This document shows positions 8,630 through 16,901 of a stretch of DNA of 64,000 nucleotides, piece after piece. The DNA is taken from assembly GCF_001612635.1 (NCBI RefSeq), contig NZ_BDAV01000012.1, positions 124,001-188,000 on the forward strand, in the 5' to 3' direction. The DNA is from Nocardia africana NBRC 100379. GTDB taxonomy: Bacteria; Actinomycetota; Actinomycetes; Mycobacteriales; Mycobacteriaceae. Numbering within the stretch: the stretch's first letter is position 1; each line of letters opens with the position of its first letter. The notes below the pieces were generated by a model that ran no database searches, was not told the DNA's origin, and saw nothing but the letters and a program-made list of their open reading frames with translations. Position numbers and translations under genes: made by a program.

Positions 8630-8669
8630 TGGTGTGTGCCGGAGTCGAGTGAACGGACAGGAGCCACCC

Positions 8670-9560
8670 ATGAGCGAGCGCATCGACGGCGCGACCGAGG
8701 CGTTCGTCACCCATCGCAATCTGCTGTTCACGGTGGCCTACGAGATGCTCGGTTCGGCGGCCGACGCCGAGGACGTCCTGCAGGAGACCTGGTTGCGATG
8801 GGTGGACGTGGACCTCGACGACGTCCGTGATCAGCGTGCCTACCTGGTCCGGATCGTCACCAGGCAGGCTCTGAGCCGGCTGCGCACGCTCGGCCGCCGC
8901 AAGGAGTCCTACGTCGGCCCGTGGCTGCCGGAACCGCTGCTGACCGCGCCCGATGTGGCCGAGGACGTGGAGTTGGCCGACAGCGTGTCGATGGCGATGC
9001 TGCTGGTGCTGGAAACGCTCGCACCGACGGAACGAGCGGTGTTCGTGCTGCGCGAGGTGTTCGACCTGAGCTACGACGAGATCGCCGAGGCCGTCGACAA
9101 GACGCCCGCCGCCGTGCGCCAGATCGCCCATCGCGCACGGGCTCACGTCGCCGCGCGCCGGCCCCGCGGGGCGGTGTCCGCCGAAGAATCCCGCCGCGCC
9201 GTCGAAGCCTTCCAGCAAGCCATCGAAACCGGGGACCTGCAGCATCTGGTCGACATGCTGGCTCCCGACGTGGTGCTGCTCGGCGACGGCGGCGGCGTCG
9301 TCCAGGCGGTCCTGCGGCCGATCGCGGGCGCCGATCGGGTCGCCCGCACGCTGCGTACCGGACTGCCGCGACTGCGCAGCGAGGCAACCGTCGAAGCGGT
9401 GCAGATCAACGGCTGCCCGGCGCTGATCGTGCGGATCGACGGACGAATCGACGACGTGGTGGCGATGCGGCTCGACGACGGCCTGATCACCGGCCTGTAC
9501 GTGGTCCGCAATCCGGAGAAACTCTCCCGCGTCGAACAGCAGACCACGGTCAGCCGATGA
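8670..9560 (+). CDS. sigJ: ECF41-family sigma factor with C-terminal SnoaL-like domain
   Basis: 296 residues. Sigma-70 region 2 (about 12-75, with YEMLGSAADAEDVLQETWLRW) and region 4 (about 105-165, LAPTERAVFVLREVFDLSYDEIA) are followed by a NTF2/SnoaL-like domain to the end. The three ECF41 signatures are present: WLPEPL in the linker, DGGG in the domain, and a final NPEKL (usual NPDKL). In this group the fused domain replaces an anti-sigma factor and tunes activity. Start ATG 8670 with AGGAG 7 bases upstream. The gene overlaps the next one by ATGA and has a matching promoter in front. The name follows SigJ of mycobacteria, so orthology is inferred. Confidence 0.88.
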   Translation: MSERIDGATEAFVTHRNLLFTVAYEMLGSAADAEDVLQETWLRWVDVDLDDVRDQRAYLVRIVTRQALSRLRTLGRRKESYVGPWLPEPLLTAPDVAEDVELADSVSMAMLLVLETLAPTERAVFVLREVFDLSYDEIAEAVDKTPAAVRQIAHRARAHVAARRPRGAVSAEESRRAVEAFQQAIETGDLQHLVDMLAPDVVLLGDGGGVVQAVLRPIAGADRVARTLRTGLPRLRSEATVEAVQINGCPALIVRIDGRIDDVVAMRLDDGLITGLYVVRNPEKLSRVEQQTTVSR

Positions 9561-10561
9561 GTCCGCCGGAGCAACCCGCCTCGATCCTCGCCCTGGCCGA
9601 CCTGGCCACACCGATGGCGATCCGCGTGGCCGCGACGCTACGGCTGGTGGACCACGCAGGCGCCGCAGGCGCGACCGCCGAAGAACTGGCGGCTCGCACC
9701 GGCACGGCCGCTCCCGCACTCCGGCGACTGCTCGACCATCTGGTCACCGTCGGCGTCTTCGACCACGATGCGGCGTCCGGCCACTACGGGCCCACGAGCC
9801 TCGGCGATCAGATGAGTGCGGACTCCCCCGACCCGTTCACACTGCTGCTGCTCGATATCGGTAGCGCGGGCGGGCGGGCGGAACTGGCCTTCGTGGAACT
9901 GCTGAGCACGATCACTTCTGGCCGGCCCGCCTATCCACGCAGGTACGGACGTGACTTCTGGGCCGATCTGGAGGCGGAGCCCGCGCTGCGCACGTCCTTC
10001 GACGCCCAGATGAATTGCCGCTTCCGGGTTTACGCGGATCAGATCGCAGAACGTTTCGACTGGAGTCGCTTTCGCGACCTTCTCGACGTCGGCGGTGGCG
10101 ACGGCACCTTGCTGACGGCGATCCTGCGCGCACATCCCGGCGTGCGGGGGCGAGTGCTGGATCTGGCGCCGACGGCCGCCGCGGCCACCGAGCGATTCGC
10201 GGCGGCCGGGCTCGACGACCGGGCGACCGCCGTCGCGGGCAGCTTCTTCGACCCGCTGCCGACCGGGGGCGACGCTTATGTCCTGTCCGACATCCTGCAC
10301 GACTGGGACGACGAGTTCGCGGCGGCCATCCTCGCCGAATGTGCTCGCGCCGCAGCGCCTTACGGGGCGGTTGTGGTGATCGAGCCGATTCGGGGGCGTG
10401 GGGCCGATACGGCGATCGACCTGTTCATGCTGATGTGCTTCGGCGGCCGGGAACGGACGGTGCCGGAGCTGGCCGAGCTCGGTGCGCGATGCGGCCTGAT
10501 CCTGCACACCTCCACCCCGGTCGCGGACGGGCGGACCGCGCTGGAGTTCCGGGCCCGGTGA
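9557..10561 (+). CDS. O-methyltransferase (plant-type/CrtF-like dimeric family)
   Basis: 334 residues. An N-terminal winged-helix dimerisation domain (LRLVDHAGAAGATAEELAARTG; FDHDAASGHY) is followed by the SAM domain: motif I DVGGGDGTLL (about residues 178-187), then DILHDWDD and a GGRERTVPELAEL segment. This is the layout of hydroxyneurosporene/polyketide O-methyltransferases, with the catalytic base in the LHDW-type region. The ATG overlaps the sigma factor stop (ATGA), so translation is coupled and the gene is the likely main target of the sigma factor. The substrate is unknown. Usual ECF41 partner genes are oxidoreductases or carboxymuconolactone decarboxylase-like proteins, so a methyltransferase is a variation. 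Confidence 0.85.
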   Translation: MSPPEQPASILALADLATPMAIRVAATLRLVDHAGAAGATAEELAARTGTAAPALRRLLDHLVTVGVFDHDAASGHYGPTSLGDQMSADSPDPFTLLLLDIGSAGGRAELAFVELLSTITSGRPAYPRRYGRDFWADLEAEPALRTSFDAQMNCRFRVYADQIAERFDWSRFRDLLDVGGGDGTLLTAILRAHPGVRGRVLDLAPTAAAATERFAAAGLDDRATAVAGSFFDPLPTGGDAYVLSDILHDWDDEFAAAILAECARAAAPYGAVVVIEPIRGRGADTAIDLFMLMCFGGRERTVPELAELGARCGLILHTSTPVADGRTALEFRAR

Positions 10562-10594
10562 CACTTCGCCACGCCCGCGGAAACCGCGAGCTAT

Positions 10595-10632
10595 TTGTCG
10601 GCACTCCGGTTTATGATCGAACACATGTTCGA
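10595..10632 (+). promoter_or_regulatory. DNA-damage promoter: PafBC-type motif plus LexA (SOS) box
   Basis: TTGTCGGCA at 10595-10603, 8 bases, then TATGAT at 10612-10617 fits the mycobacterial RecA-independent promoter (TTGTCRGTG-N8-TANNNT). TCGAACACATGTTCGA at 10617-10632 is a perfect 16-base palindromic LexA box (TCGAAC-N4-GTTCGA). The box overlaps both the -10 end and the ATG at 10625, so LexA would block a transcript starting at or next to the start codon. Confidence 0.85.
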
Positions 10633-10960
10633 ACATTGGCCGGAGAAGGGGGAGTTCGCGCTGCATCGGGTGGTGGTTCCGCCGATGCCGGTGCTGGTGG
10701 ACGTGGCTGCCGCTATCCCCACGTATCCGCGGATGGCCGATCCCGAAGCAGTGGCGGGGCAGGTGCGGGCGGGCGGGCTCGAGATCACCGGGCGAATTCC
10801 GGGACGACTACACGCTTGGGCGCGCGCGGCGGACGGAACGTGGTTGGGACTGGTGGAATTCGAGTTGCGCACCGGGAACGGGCGCAGTCGACTGCCGGTG
10901 ACCCAATGGTGTCCGGCGCATGCGCTGATCATGCGTGGCGGGTGCGGGCCGCCCGAGTGA
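10625..10960 (+). CDS. Small DNA-damage-inducible protein of unknown function
   Basis: 111 residues beginning MFEHWPEKGEFALHRV; no family recognised. The predicted protein is soluble, basic to neutral, with a beta-strand pattern (PMPVLVDVA, RLHAWARA, GTWLGLVEFEL) and a C-terminal WCPAHALIMRG. ATG 10625 lies 7 bases after a TATGAT -10 element, so the mRNA is probably leaderless; earlier starts (10595, 10613) would fall inside the promoter and are rejected. The double PafBC/LexA promoter places it in the DNA damage response. It is convergent with helR and separated from it by only 15 bases. Confidence 0.75.
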   Translation: MFEHWPEKGEFALHRVVVPPMPVLVDVAAAIPTYPRMADPEAVAGQVRAGGLEITGRIPGRLHAWARAADGTWLGLVEFELRTGNGRSRLPVTQWCPAHALIMRGGCGPPE

Positions 10961-10975
10961 CGGCCCGCGACATCG

Positions 10976-13174
10976 CTACGCGGAGCGGAGATTTCCGGCC
11001 GCCGCGGGCACGACCGGGACCAGACCGGTGAGTGCAGCGGGTAGCGGGGCCCGGTGCAGCACTCCGAGGCGCTGGGTCGCGCGGGTGAGGGCCACGTAGA
11101 GTTCGGCGGCGCCACGCGGCCCGTCGGCGAGGATGCGCTCGGGCTCGACGACGAGTACGGCATCGAACTCGAGGCCCTTCGTCTCCGAAGCCGGAACCGT
11201 GCCGGGCACACCGGGTGGACCGATCACCACGGCGGTGCCCTCGCGCCCCTCCTCGTCACGAATGAATTCCTCGATGGCGGAGGCCAATTCGTTCTCGTCG
11301 ACGCGGCGCGACCACGGCCGCACGCCACAGGCACGCACCGACTCCGGTGGCCGCACACCGGGGGCGAATTCGGCGAGCAGCGCGGCCGCGACCGCCATGA
11401 TCTCCGCCGGCGTGCGGTAGTTCACCGTCAGGGAGCGATAACGCCACCGCCCGGGGACATAGGGCTCGAGCATGGCGTCCCACGAGGTGGCGCCGGCGGT
11501 CGAACGCCGCTGGGCGAGGTCGCCAACCACGGTGAAGGAGCGGCCCGGACACCGCCGCATCAGCACCCGCCAATCCATCTCGGAGAGCTCCTGCGCCTCG
11601 TCGACCACGATATGGCGATAGGTCCAATCCCGGTCGGCGGCAGCACGTTCGGCCAGATCGCGGGTATCACGATCGGCGAAGCGGTCCGCCAGGTCCTCGG
11701 CGTAGAGCAGGTCGGTGGCGAAGAGGTGGTCCTCGTCGTCCATCGAGTCCTCGCGGCCCGTCATCAGTTCCAAGACGCCTGCGGCATATCGGGCTTCGGC
11801 CGCGCGTTCGCGTTCCGCGGTGTCATCCGCCGGTTTCTGCCGGCCCAGCAGATCGACCAACTCGTCGAGCAGCGGTACATCCGATACCGTCCACGCGGCG
11901 CCGTCGGCACGCCGCAGGGCCGGGTCGGCGCCCGCCGCACGCAACCGCTCGGGCGACGAATACAGCTCGGCCAGTAGCTTTTCCGGGGTGAGCACGGGCC
12001 AGAGCTGGTCGAGCGCGGCCGCGAACTGCTCACTCTCGGCGAGCTCGGCGACGAGATCGGCACGCAAGTTCTCCCACGCCTCGCGGTCGTCGCGGGTGAT
12101 CCAGCCCTTGCCGATCCGGGCGATCGCGCGCTCGGTGATCACATAGGTGACGATGTCGCGGAACACCGCCCGCGCCTCGTTGTGCGGCAGACCGCTCGTG
12201 CGCGCCTCTTCCCGCGCCCATTCCGCAGTCGCGGCATCGATGCGCGCGGTGACATCGGTCAATTCGATGATCAGCGGTTCCGCCGGCAGGCACTGCCGGT
12301 CGGCGACCGCGGCGGCGAGCACATCCAGCATGCGCAGCGACCCCTTGATACGCACCGCATCCGGAGTGTCCTCGGCGGTGACGTGCAGGCCCGGCACCAG
12401 ATCGCCCGTGGTGGTGAAGACGACGTTGGTTTCGCCGAGCGACGGCAGCACCCGGTCGATATGACGCAGGAAGGCCGGATTGGGCCCGACCACGAGAACA
12501 CCGTGGCGTTCCATCTGCTCCCGCTGGGTGTAGAGAAGATAGGCGACACGGTGCAGTGCCACCACCGTCTTGCCGGTACCGGGTCCGCCCTCGATCACCA
12601 GCACGCCGGGATGATCGAGCCGGATGATCTCGTCCTGTTCGGCCTGGATGGTCGCCACGATGTCGCGCATCCCCTCGCCGCGGGGTGCGTCGACCGCCGC
12701 GAGCAGCGCGGCATCCCCGCGTTCCCCGGCGCCCGGGCGGCCGAAAATCTCGTCGGTGTAGTCGACGACGCGGCGGCCGCGGGAATGGAACTGCCGGCGC
12801 CGCCGCATCTGCTCCGGGTTGGCGGCGGTCGCGGTGTAGAACGCCCGTGCCGCCGGAGCCCGCCAGTCCAGCAGCAACGGCTCGAAGTCGTCGCTCCGGT
12901 CGAACAGCCCGATCCGGCCGATATAGGAGCGCTCGCCGGAGTCGCTGTCCAATCGGCCGAAGCACAGCCCGTTGTCGGCCACGTCCAAGCGCTTCACCTC
13001 GCGCGCCAGCGTGCGCACCTCCACGTCGCGGTCCACCAGCGCACCGCCGTCGCCGCGCAATGCCGCGCGGTAGCGGCGCCCGGCCTCGGCGCGCTCGCCG
13101 TCGAGTCGCGCGTAGAGCGCGGACACATAGTCCTGTTCGGCCCGCAACTCGTCCTGATACCCCGGCGCCGACAT
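10976..13174 (-). CDS. helR: HelR/HelD-type RNA polymerase recycling ATPase (rifamycin tolerance)
   Basis: 732 residues of the UvrD/Rep-like HelD family. An N-terminal Arg/Glu-rich coiled coil (about 1-65) inserts toward the RNAP secondary channel. A split 1A domain follows with Walker A GGPGTGKT at about 196-203, a long insertion (about 300-500; the RNAP main-channel-binding part in the family), Walker B VVDEAQE, and motif VI ALTRATQRL near the end. HelR proteins displace rifamycin from RNAP and recycle stalled enzyme. ATG 13174 (MSAPGYQDEL, with GAGGG upstream) fits the family start better than 13201. A rifamycin-associated element lies about 125 bases upstream on the same strand, so induction by rifamycins is expected. 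Confidence 0.88.
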   Translation of the reverse strand: MSAPGYQDELRAEQDYVSALYARLDGERAEAGRRYRAALRGDGGALVDRDVEVRTLAREVKRLDVADNGLCFGRLDSDSGERSYIGRIGLFDRSDDFEPLLLDWRAPAARAFYTATAANPEQMRRRRQFHSRGRRVVDYTDEIFGRPGAGERGDAALLAAVDAPRGEGMRDIVATIQAEQDEIIRLDHPGVLVIEGGPGTGKTVVALHRVAYLLYTQREQMERHGVLVVGPNPAFLRHIDRVLPSLGETNVVFTTTGDLVPGLHVTAEDTPDAVRIKGSLRMLDVLAAAVADRQCLPAEPLIIELTDVTARIDAATAEWAREEARTSGLPHNEARAVFRDIVTYVITERAIARIGKGWITRDDREAWENLRADLVAELAESEQFAAALDQLWPVLTPEKLLAELYSSPERLRAAGADPALRRADGAAWTVSDVPLLDELVDLLGRQKPADDTAERERAAEARYAAGVLELMTGREDSMDDEDHLFATDLLYAEDLADRFADRDTRDLAERAAADRDWTYRHIVVDEAQELSEMDWRVLMRRCPGRSFTVVGDLAQRRSTAGATSWDAMLEPYVPGRWRYRSLTVNYRTPAEIMAVAAALLAEFAPGVRPPESVRACGVRPWSRRVDENELASAIEEFIRDEEGREGTAVVIGPPGVPGTVPASETKGLEFDAVLVVEPERILADGPRGAAELYVALTRATQRLGVLHRAPLPAALTGLVPVVPAAAGNLRSA

Positions 13175-13298
13175 GTGTCCCTCATTTCCCTGGCTCGACA
13201 TGGTTCATGTGGACACCTGTGTCCGTCGCGGCCGCTGCGGGTTCTCCTTCCGTTTTCGCAGGTACACGGCCTCGGCGGGCCATTGTGCGGCACGACCG

Positions 13299-13317
13299 GG
13301 GCCTTGCCGCAAGCCCC
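13299..13317 (-). promoter_or_regulatory. Rifamycin-associated element (RAE) upstream of helR
   Basis: On the - strand the 19 bases read GGGGCTTGCGGCAAGGCCC, which matches from memory the published RAE placed in front of rifamycin-inducible resistance genes (rgt, rph, helR) of actinomycetes. It is an interrupted palindrome (GGGGCTTG and CAAGGCCC flanking CGG). Confidence 0.88.
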
Positions 13318-13368
13318 CCGCTCCGCTATATATTGAATATGGAAAGAGGTGCGCAGCCTCTTTCACGA

Positions 13369-14796
13369 TCAGTCGGCGGTCAGCCGCGCACCCACCTCAC
13401 GCACCGCGCCACGCAGTAGGCGCGCGTAATCGTCCACCTCCACGACCTGCGGATCGGCGTGAACGGACAGGGTGACCGTCGTTCCGAGGCCGTGCAGGCC
13501 GTGGGTCAGGTGCATCACCGCACCGAGGGCGGGGAAGCCGGCGGTGAAGCGGACCTGGCCGCCGGCGATCGACAGGTCGGCCTCGCCGCGGTGGACGCTG
13601 GACAGCACGGTGTGGCCCGATATCCGGTCGGGAACCAGATCCAAGGGATAGCCGGCGATATCGCGACGGAGCACCGGTGCCGGGATCGCGTCGGTGACGC
13701 GGTCGCGCGCGGACTGCAGCGGATGGGTGGCGCGGATTCGCCGTTCGGCCAGCGCCGCGGCGATGCGGCGCGCCCGTAGACGCAGGTCGGGTTCCGCGAC
13801 GCACAGATCGACACCGACGTCGCGATAGTTGTTGTGCGGGGCCGCTTTTCGATCGGTCGTCACGGGCGAAGCCATCGAGACCTGCGCACCCAGCGGGTCG
13901 GCGGATTCGCCGCAGGCGGCGAGATATCGACTCATCGCGACGGAGATGGCCGTCAGCGCGACCACCGTGACCGTGAAGCCGGGGATGTGCAGGCTCTCCC
14001 CCGCGATCACACGGACGGCCCGACGCGTGGGCGCCGGCGGGTGGTTCAGCCCGGTCGGTGCGAAATCCGGTGCGGCGGAGGGGATCTCACCTGCCTCGGC
14101 GAGGCTGTTCAATTCCGAGTCGGCGCGGGCCGCGAGAAGACCCCGCCGGACCGTGCGTGCCATGCCGGGCAGGAACGACAGAAGTGCTATCGCTTCGGCA
14201 GCGAGGGCTTCCGCGCCTCGCCCGAGGCCGGGGCGGATCCGCCTGCCGTGGTGCCGAATCACCGCCGGGCCGACGGGGGATCCCGCGTCACCCGAACCAC
14301 CACTGGAATCACCGTCCCCGCGAGTTGCCGCATCCAGGCCCCGCAACAACTCGCGCGCGATCTGCGCGGCCCGCCGCCCGTCCGCCAGCGCATGCGAAAG
14401 TTGCAGCACCACAACGAGTGCCGGTCCCGATCCGCCCGGCGCGCCTCGGATCCCGCGATACAGATGAACGCGCCAGGTGTATCGCTGTGCCGGTACCGAT
14501 TCCGCCAGAATCTCTCCCAGCGAGGCTTCCACAGTCGTCCACAGCGGCTCCCCGGACGTGTGGACGACGACCTGCGCCTCGTCGAAAGCCGCAGGCTCCC
14601 ACGCCGGATAGGCGAAACGGTGCTCCCTGATGCGGACACACAACTCCGGGATTTCGGCGCTGCGCGCGATCACCGCCGCCCGCAGCGCCTCGGCGGACCA
14701 TCCGGTGTCGTCGAAGCAGTAGAGCAGGAAGAGGTCGTTGCAGGCTCGGCGCGACAGCCAGAACCTGGTGGCGTCCTGCGGGGTCAGTAGATCCAC
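13369..14796 (-). CDS. WS/DGAT-like acyltransferase domain protein
   Basis: 475 residues. Related to wax ester synthase/diacylglycerol acyltransferases, which join acyl-CoA to long-chain alcohols or diacylglycerol at the inner membrane or storage droplets. The start VDLLTPQDATRFWL corresponds to the usual MD-L-SP-D start, which supports GTG 14796; no strong ribosome site is seen. The acyltransferase motif is H-A-L-A-D-G (about residue 140; usual HHALVDG). The second half contains PLGAQVSMASPVTTD and NNYRDVGVDL, as in the C-terminal domain. Because the first His of HHxxxDG is Ser, it may have a modified activity. It is followed on the - strand by unrelated genes. Confidence 0.78.
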   Translation of the reverse strand: MDLLTPQDATRFWLSRRACNDLFLLYCFDDTGWSAEALRAAVIARSAEIPELCVRIREHRFAYPAWEPAAFDEAQVVVHTSGEPLWTTVEASLGEILAESVPAQRYTWRVHLYRGIRGAPGGSGPALVVVLQLSHALADGRRAAQIARELLRGLDAATRGDGDSSGGSGDAGSPVGPAVIRHHGRRIRPGLGRGAEALAAEAIALLSFLPGMARTVRRGLLAARADSELNSLAEAGEIPSAAPDFAPTGLNHPPAPTRRAVRVIAGESLHIPGFTVTVVALTAISVAMSRYLAACGESADPLGAQVSMASPVTTDRKAAPHNNYRDVGVDLCVAEPDLRLRARRIAAALAERRIRATHPLQSARDRVTDAIPAPVLRRDIAGYPLDLVPDRISGHTVLSSVHRGEADLSIAGGQVRFTAGFPALGAVMHLTHGLHGLGTTVTLSVHADPQVVEVDDYARLLRGAVREVGARLTAD

Positions 14797-14864
14797 CCGC
14801 CGACGATATCCACAACAAGGCCCCGAGTCGCTCGACTCGGGGCCCATCACCCGGTCGCCCGCGG

Positions 14865-15074
14865 TCAGGCGGAACCTAACTTCCCGTCGGTCACACCCGA
14901 TACGAACGCATCCCACTCCCCGGGTGTGAAAGCCAGAATCGGCCCGCGTCCGCGGTCTTTGGTATCGCGAACCCCGACATTGCCGTCGCGCAGAAATGCG
15001 ACCTCGACACAGTTTCCGTCGGGACCGCTGTATTTACTCTTGCGCCACACCGCACCGGTCGAATCAACCTTCAC
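14865..15074 (-). CDS. DUF397 domain protein, orphan
   Basis: 69 residues. WRKSKYSGPDGNCVEVAFL, then VRDTKDRGRGPILAFTPGEWDAFV is the complete DUF397 signature. The start is GTG 15074, with AAAGGAGAGG 6 bases upstream. DUF397 genes of actinomycetes normally follow a helix-turn-helix (XRE/DUF5753) gene and act with it like a regulator/antitoxin pair; here no such partner is present on either side. The stop is 68 bases upstream of the WS/DGAT start, so the two may be co-transcribed. Confidence 0.85.
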   Translation of the reverse strand: MKVDSTGAVWRKSKYSGPDGNCVEVAFLRDGNVGVRDTKDRGRGPILAFTPGEWDAFVSGVTDGKLGSA

Positions 15075-15474
15075 CTCAACCTCTCCTTTACCACCGTAGA
15101 TAACGCGACAATCGTGCTTCCCTCGTCGCCTGCCCCGGAGTTCTCGAGACTCGACGGCTCCACAATGCGCCTGGTCATAGCGCACGAACTGCTCAATGAA
15201 CGGACTCGTGCACCAGGTCCGCACCGCCGTGGTGCGCCCTCGTGTCGACCCCGGGAGAGCACCCTAGCAGCACCAACAAACGATGTCCCACGTCTTTTCA
15301 CTTTCAATCACTCGAAATTCTTTCAAGAATTCCCGTTCACTAATAGCGGAGGAATTGCCAAATGACAGGAGAATGATCCGCTAAACAAAACTGGCGCCCG
15401 CATTTCGCTCCTTCGTGGCCGCGCTGCGCCCCGGATAAACCGTGCGGTTGCTCGGTATGGATCATGGAGGAGTG
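15075..15474. other. 400-base intergenic region, lower G+C
   Basis: No convincing gene on either strand. It holds the promoter of the DUF397 gene (- strand) and of the DUF309-gluQ pair (+ strand). An AT-rich core at 15,280-15,400 contains a short inverted repeat AGCGGA...TCCGCT. Frames that run through it lack starts, ribosome sites or family resemblance. The missing XRE partner of the DUF397 gene would be expected here and is not recognisable. Confidence 0.6.
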
Positions 15475-15942
15475 GTGGAACGAGATCGCGATGATGCCGG
15501 ACACGCCCGAAATGCCCGTCCTCGAGACCGGTTCGGGCGACCACTACCGCCGGGTAGCGTCGGCGTCGCCCGCATTCCGGATGATCTCGACCTCCCACCG
15601 GACGAAACGCTGGACTATGCCCAGCGCCTCCTGAACGAGGGACTGGCCTTCAACGCACACGAGGTGCTGGAGGCCGCATGGAAGAACGGACCGTTCGCGG
15701 AAAGGATGCTGTGGCAGGGTCTGGCGCAGTACGCGGTCGGCATCACCCACATCCAGCGCGGTAATCCGAAGGGTGCTCGCACCCTGCTCGAGCGGGCGAT
15801 CGGCCGGTTGTCGGCCACGCCGGCGCCGCCGTACGGCATCGATGCGGCCGGGCTCGTCGCCCATGCCGAGGGTCTGCTGGCGGCTCTGGCGGCCGGCCGC
15901 GATATTCCGGAGGACGAGCTGTGCCCCCGGCTGCGCGGATGA
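15475..15942 (+). CDS. DUF309 domain protein
   Basis: 155 residues. After a basic start (RDRDDAGHARNARPRD, typical of the actinobacterial members) the DUF309 helical core runs from about residue 40: LLNEGLAFNAHEVLEAAWK and WQGLAQYAVGITHIQRGNPKGA. The conserved H-E pair in AHEVLE is intact. Function unknown. The start is taken as GTG 15475 with GGAGGA 3 bases upstream; GTG 15472 and ATG 15457 are alternatives. Its TGA overlaps the gluQ ATG (ATGA), so the two are translationally coupled. Confidence 0.8.
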   Translation: MERDRDDAGHARNARPRDRFGRPLPPGSVGVARIPDDLDLPPDETLDYAQRLLNEGLAFNAHEVLEAAWKNGPFAERMLWQGLAQYAVGITHIQRGNPKGARTLLERAIGRLSATPAPPYGIDAAGLVAHAEGLLAALAAGRDIPEDELCPRLRG

Positions 15943-16859
15943 TCCCGCACACCGCCGGGGCCGGCCGCTTCGCCCCCAGCCCCTCCGGGGATCTGCATCT
16001 GGGCAATCTCCGCACCGCCCTGCTGGCGTGGTTGTTCGCCCGCAGCACCGCCCGCAATTTCCGGCTGCGGATCGAGGATCTGGACCGGGTGCGGCCGGGC
16101 GCGGAGCAGCGCCAGCTCGAGGATCTGGCCGCGATCGGACTGGATTGGGACGGCGAGGTGGTCCGGCAATCGGATCGGACCTCGCGCTACGCGGCGGCGA
16201 TCGAGCAGCTCGGCGCGGCCGGAATGACCTACGAGTGCTATTGCACGCGAAGAGAGATCCAGAAGGCCGTCTCGGCGCCGCACGGCCCGATGGGCGCCTA
16301 TCCGGGAACCTGCCGCGACCTGACCGAGGCGCAGCGGGCGGCCAAGCGCACCGAGGGACGCCCGGCCGCCCTGCGTTTGCGTGCGCAGACAACGGAATTC
16401 GAGATCACCGACGAGATCCACGGCAGGTATCGAGGGCTGGTCGACGATTTCGTGCTGCGGCGCGGCGACGGGACGGCGGCCTACAACCTCGCGGTCGTGG
16501 TGGACGATGCGGCCCAAGGCTTCGACCAGGTCGTTCGCGGGGACGATCTGCTGCCCTCGACACCGCGGCAGGCCTATCTGGCCACCGTCCTCGGACTCGC
16601 CGTCCCCGCGTACGCGCACGTCCCGCTGGTGCTCAACACCGACGGTGCGCGACTGGCCAAGCGCGACGGGGCCGTAACCCTGCGCGACAGAACCGCTCTC
16701 GGTGAGACGCCGCGTCAGGTATTCGCCATGCTCGCGGCCTCGCTCGGCCTGCGGGGAGAGACACCGCGAGCACTACTCGATCAGTTCACCCCGGCGACGG
16801 TGCCGCACGAACCGTGGATTCTGGATCCCGAACATCCGGATCCGCTGCGCCACAGCTGA
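15939..16859 (+). CDS. gluQ: Glutamyl-queuosine tRNA(Asp) synthetase
   Basis: 306 residues, the size of a GluRS catalytic domain without the anticodon-binding half. RFAPSPSGDLHLGNLRTALLAW holds the HIGH-like motif, LRIEDLDRVRPG follows, zinc-site cysteines lie in YECYCTRREI and PGTCRDL, and the KMSKS-like loop is RLAKRDGA. The enzyme attaches glutamate to queuosine at position 34 of tRNA-Asp. ATG 15939 overlaps the preceding stop; GTG 15921 would add six residues. With the transporter and tgt just downstream this makes a small queuosine group. Confidence 0.9.
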   Translation: MIPHTAGAGRFAPSPSGDLHLGNLRTALLAWLFARSTARNFRLRIEDLDRVRPGAEQRQLEDLAAIGLDWDGEVVRQSDRTSRYAAAIEQLGAAGMTYECYCTRREIQKAVSAPHGPMGAYPGTCRDLTEAQRAAKRTEGRPAALRLRAQTTEFEITDEIHGRYRGLVDDFVLRRGDGTAAYNLAVVVDDAAQGFDQVVRGDDLLPSTPRQAYLATVLGLAVPAYAHVPLVLNTDGARLAKRDGAVTLRDRTALGETPRQVFAMLAASLGLRGETPRALLDQFTPATVPHEPWILDPEHPDPLRHS

Positions 16860-16901
16860 TCCGGTGACTGTGCGCCCGGCGGTCCGGACGCACAGTCGCT
16901 T

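Noticed and set aside
13209..13222. GGACACCTGTGTCC near-palindrome upstream of helR considered as an operator
   Set aside because: The RAE at 13299-13317 explains regulation better; this shorter repeat is imperfect at its centre and lies between promoter and start.
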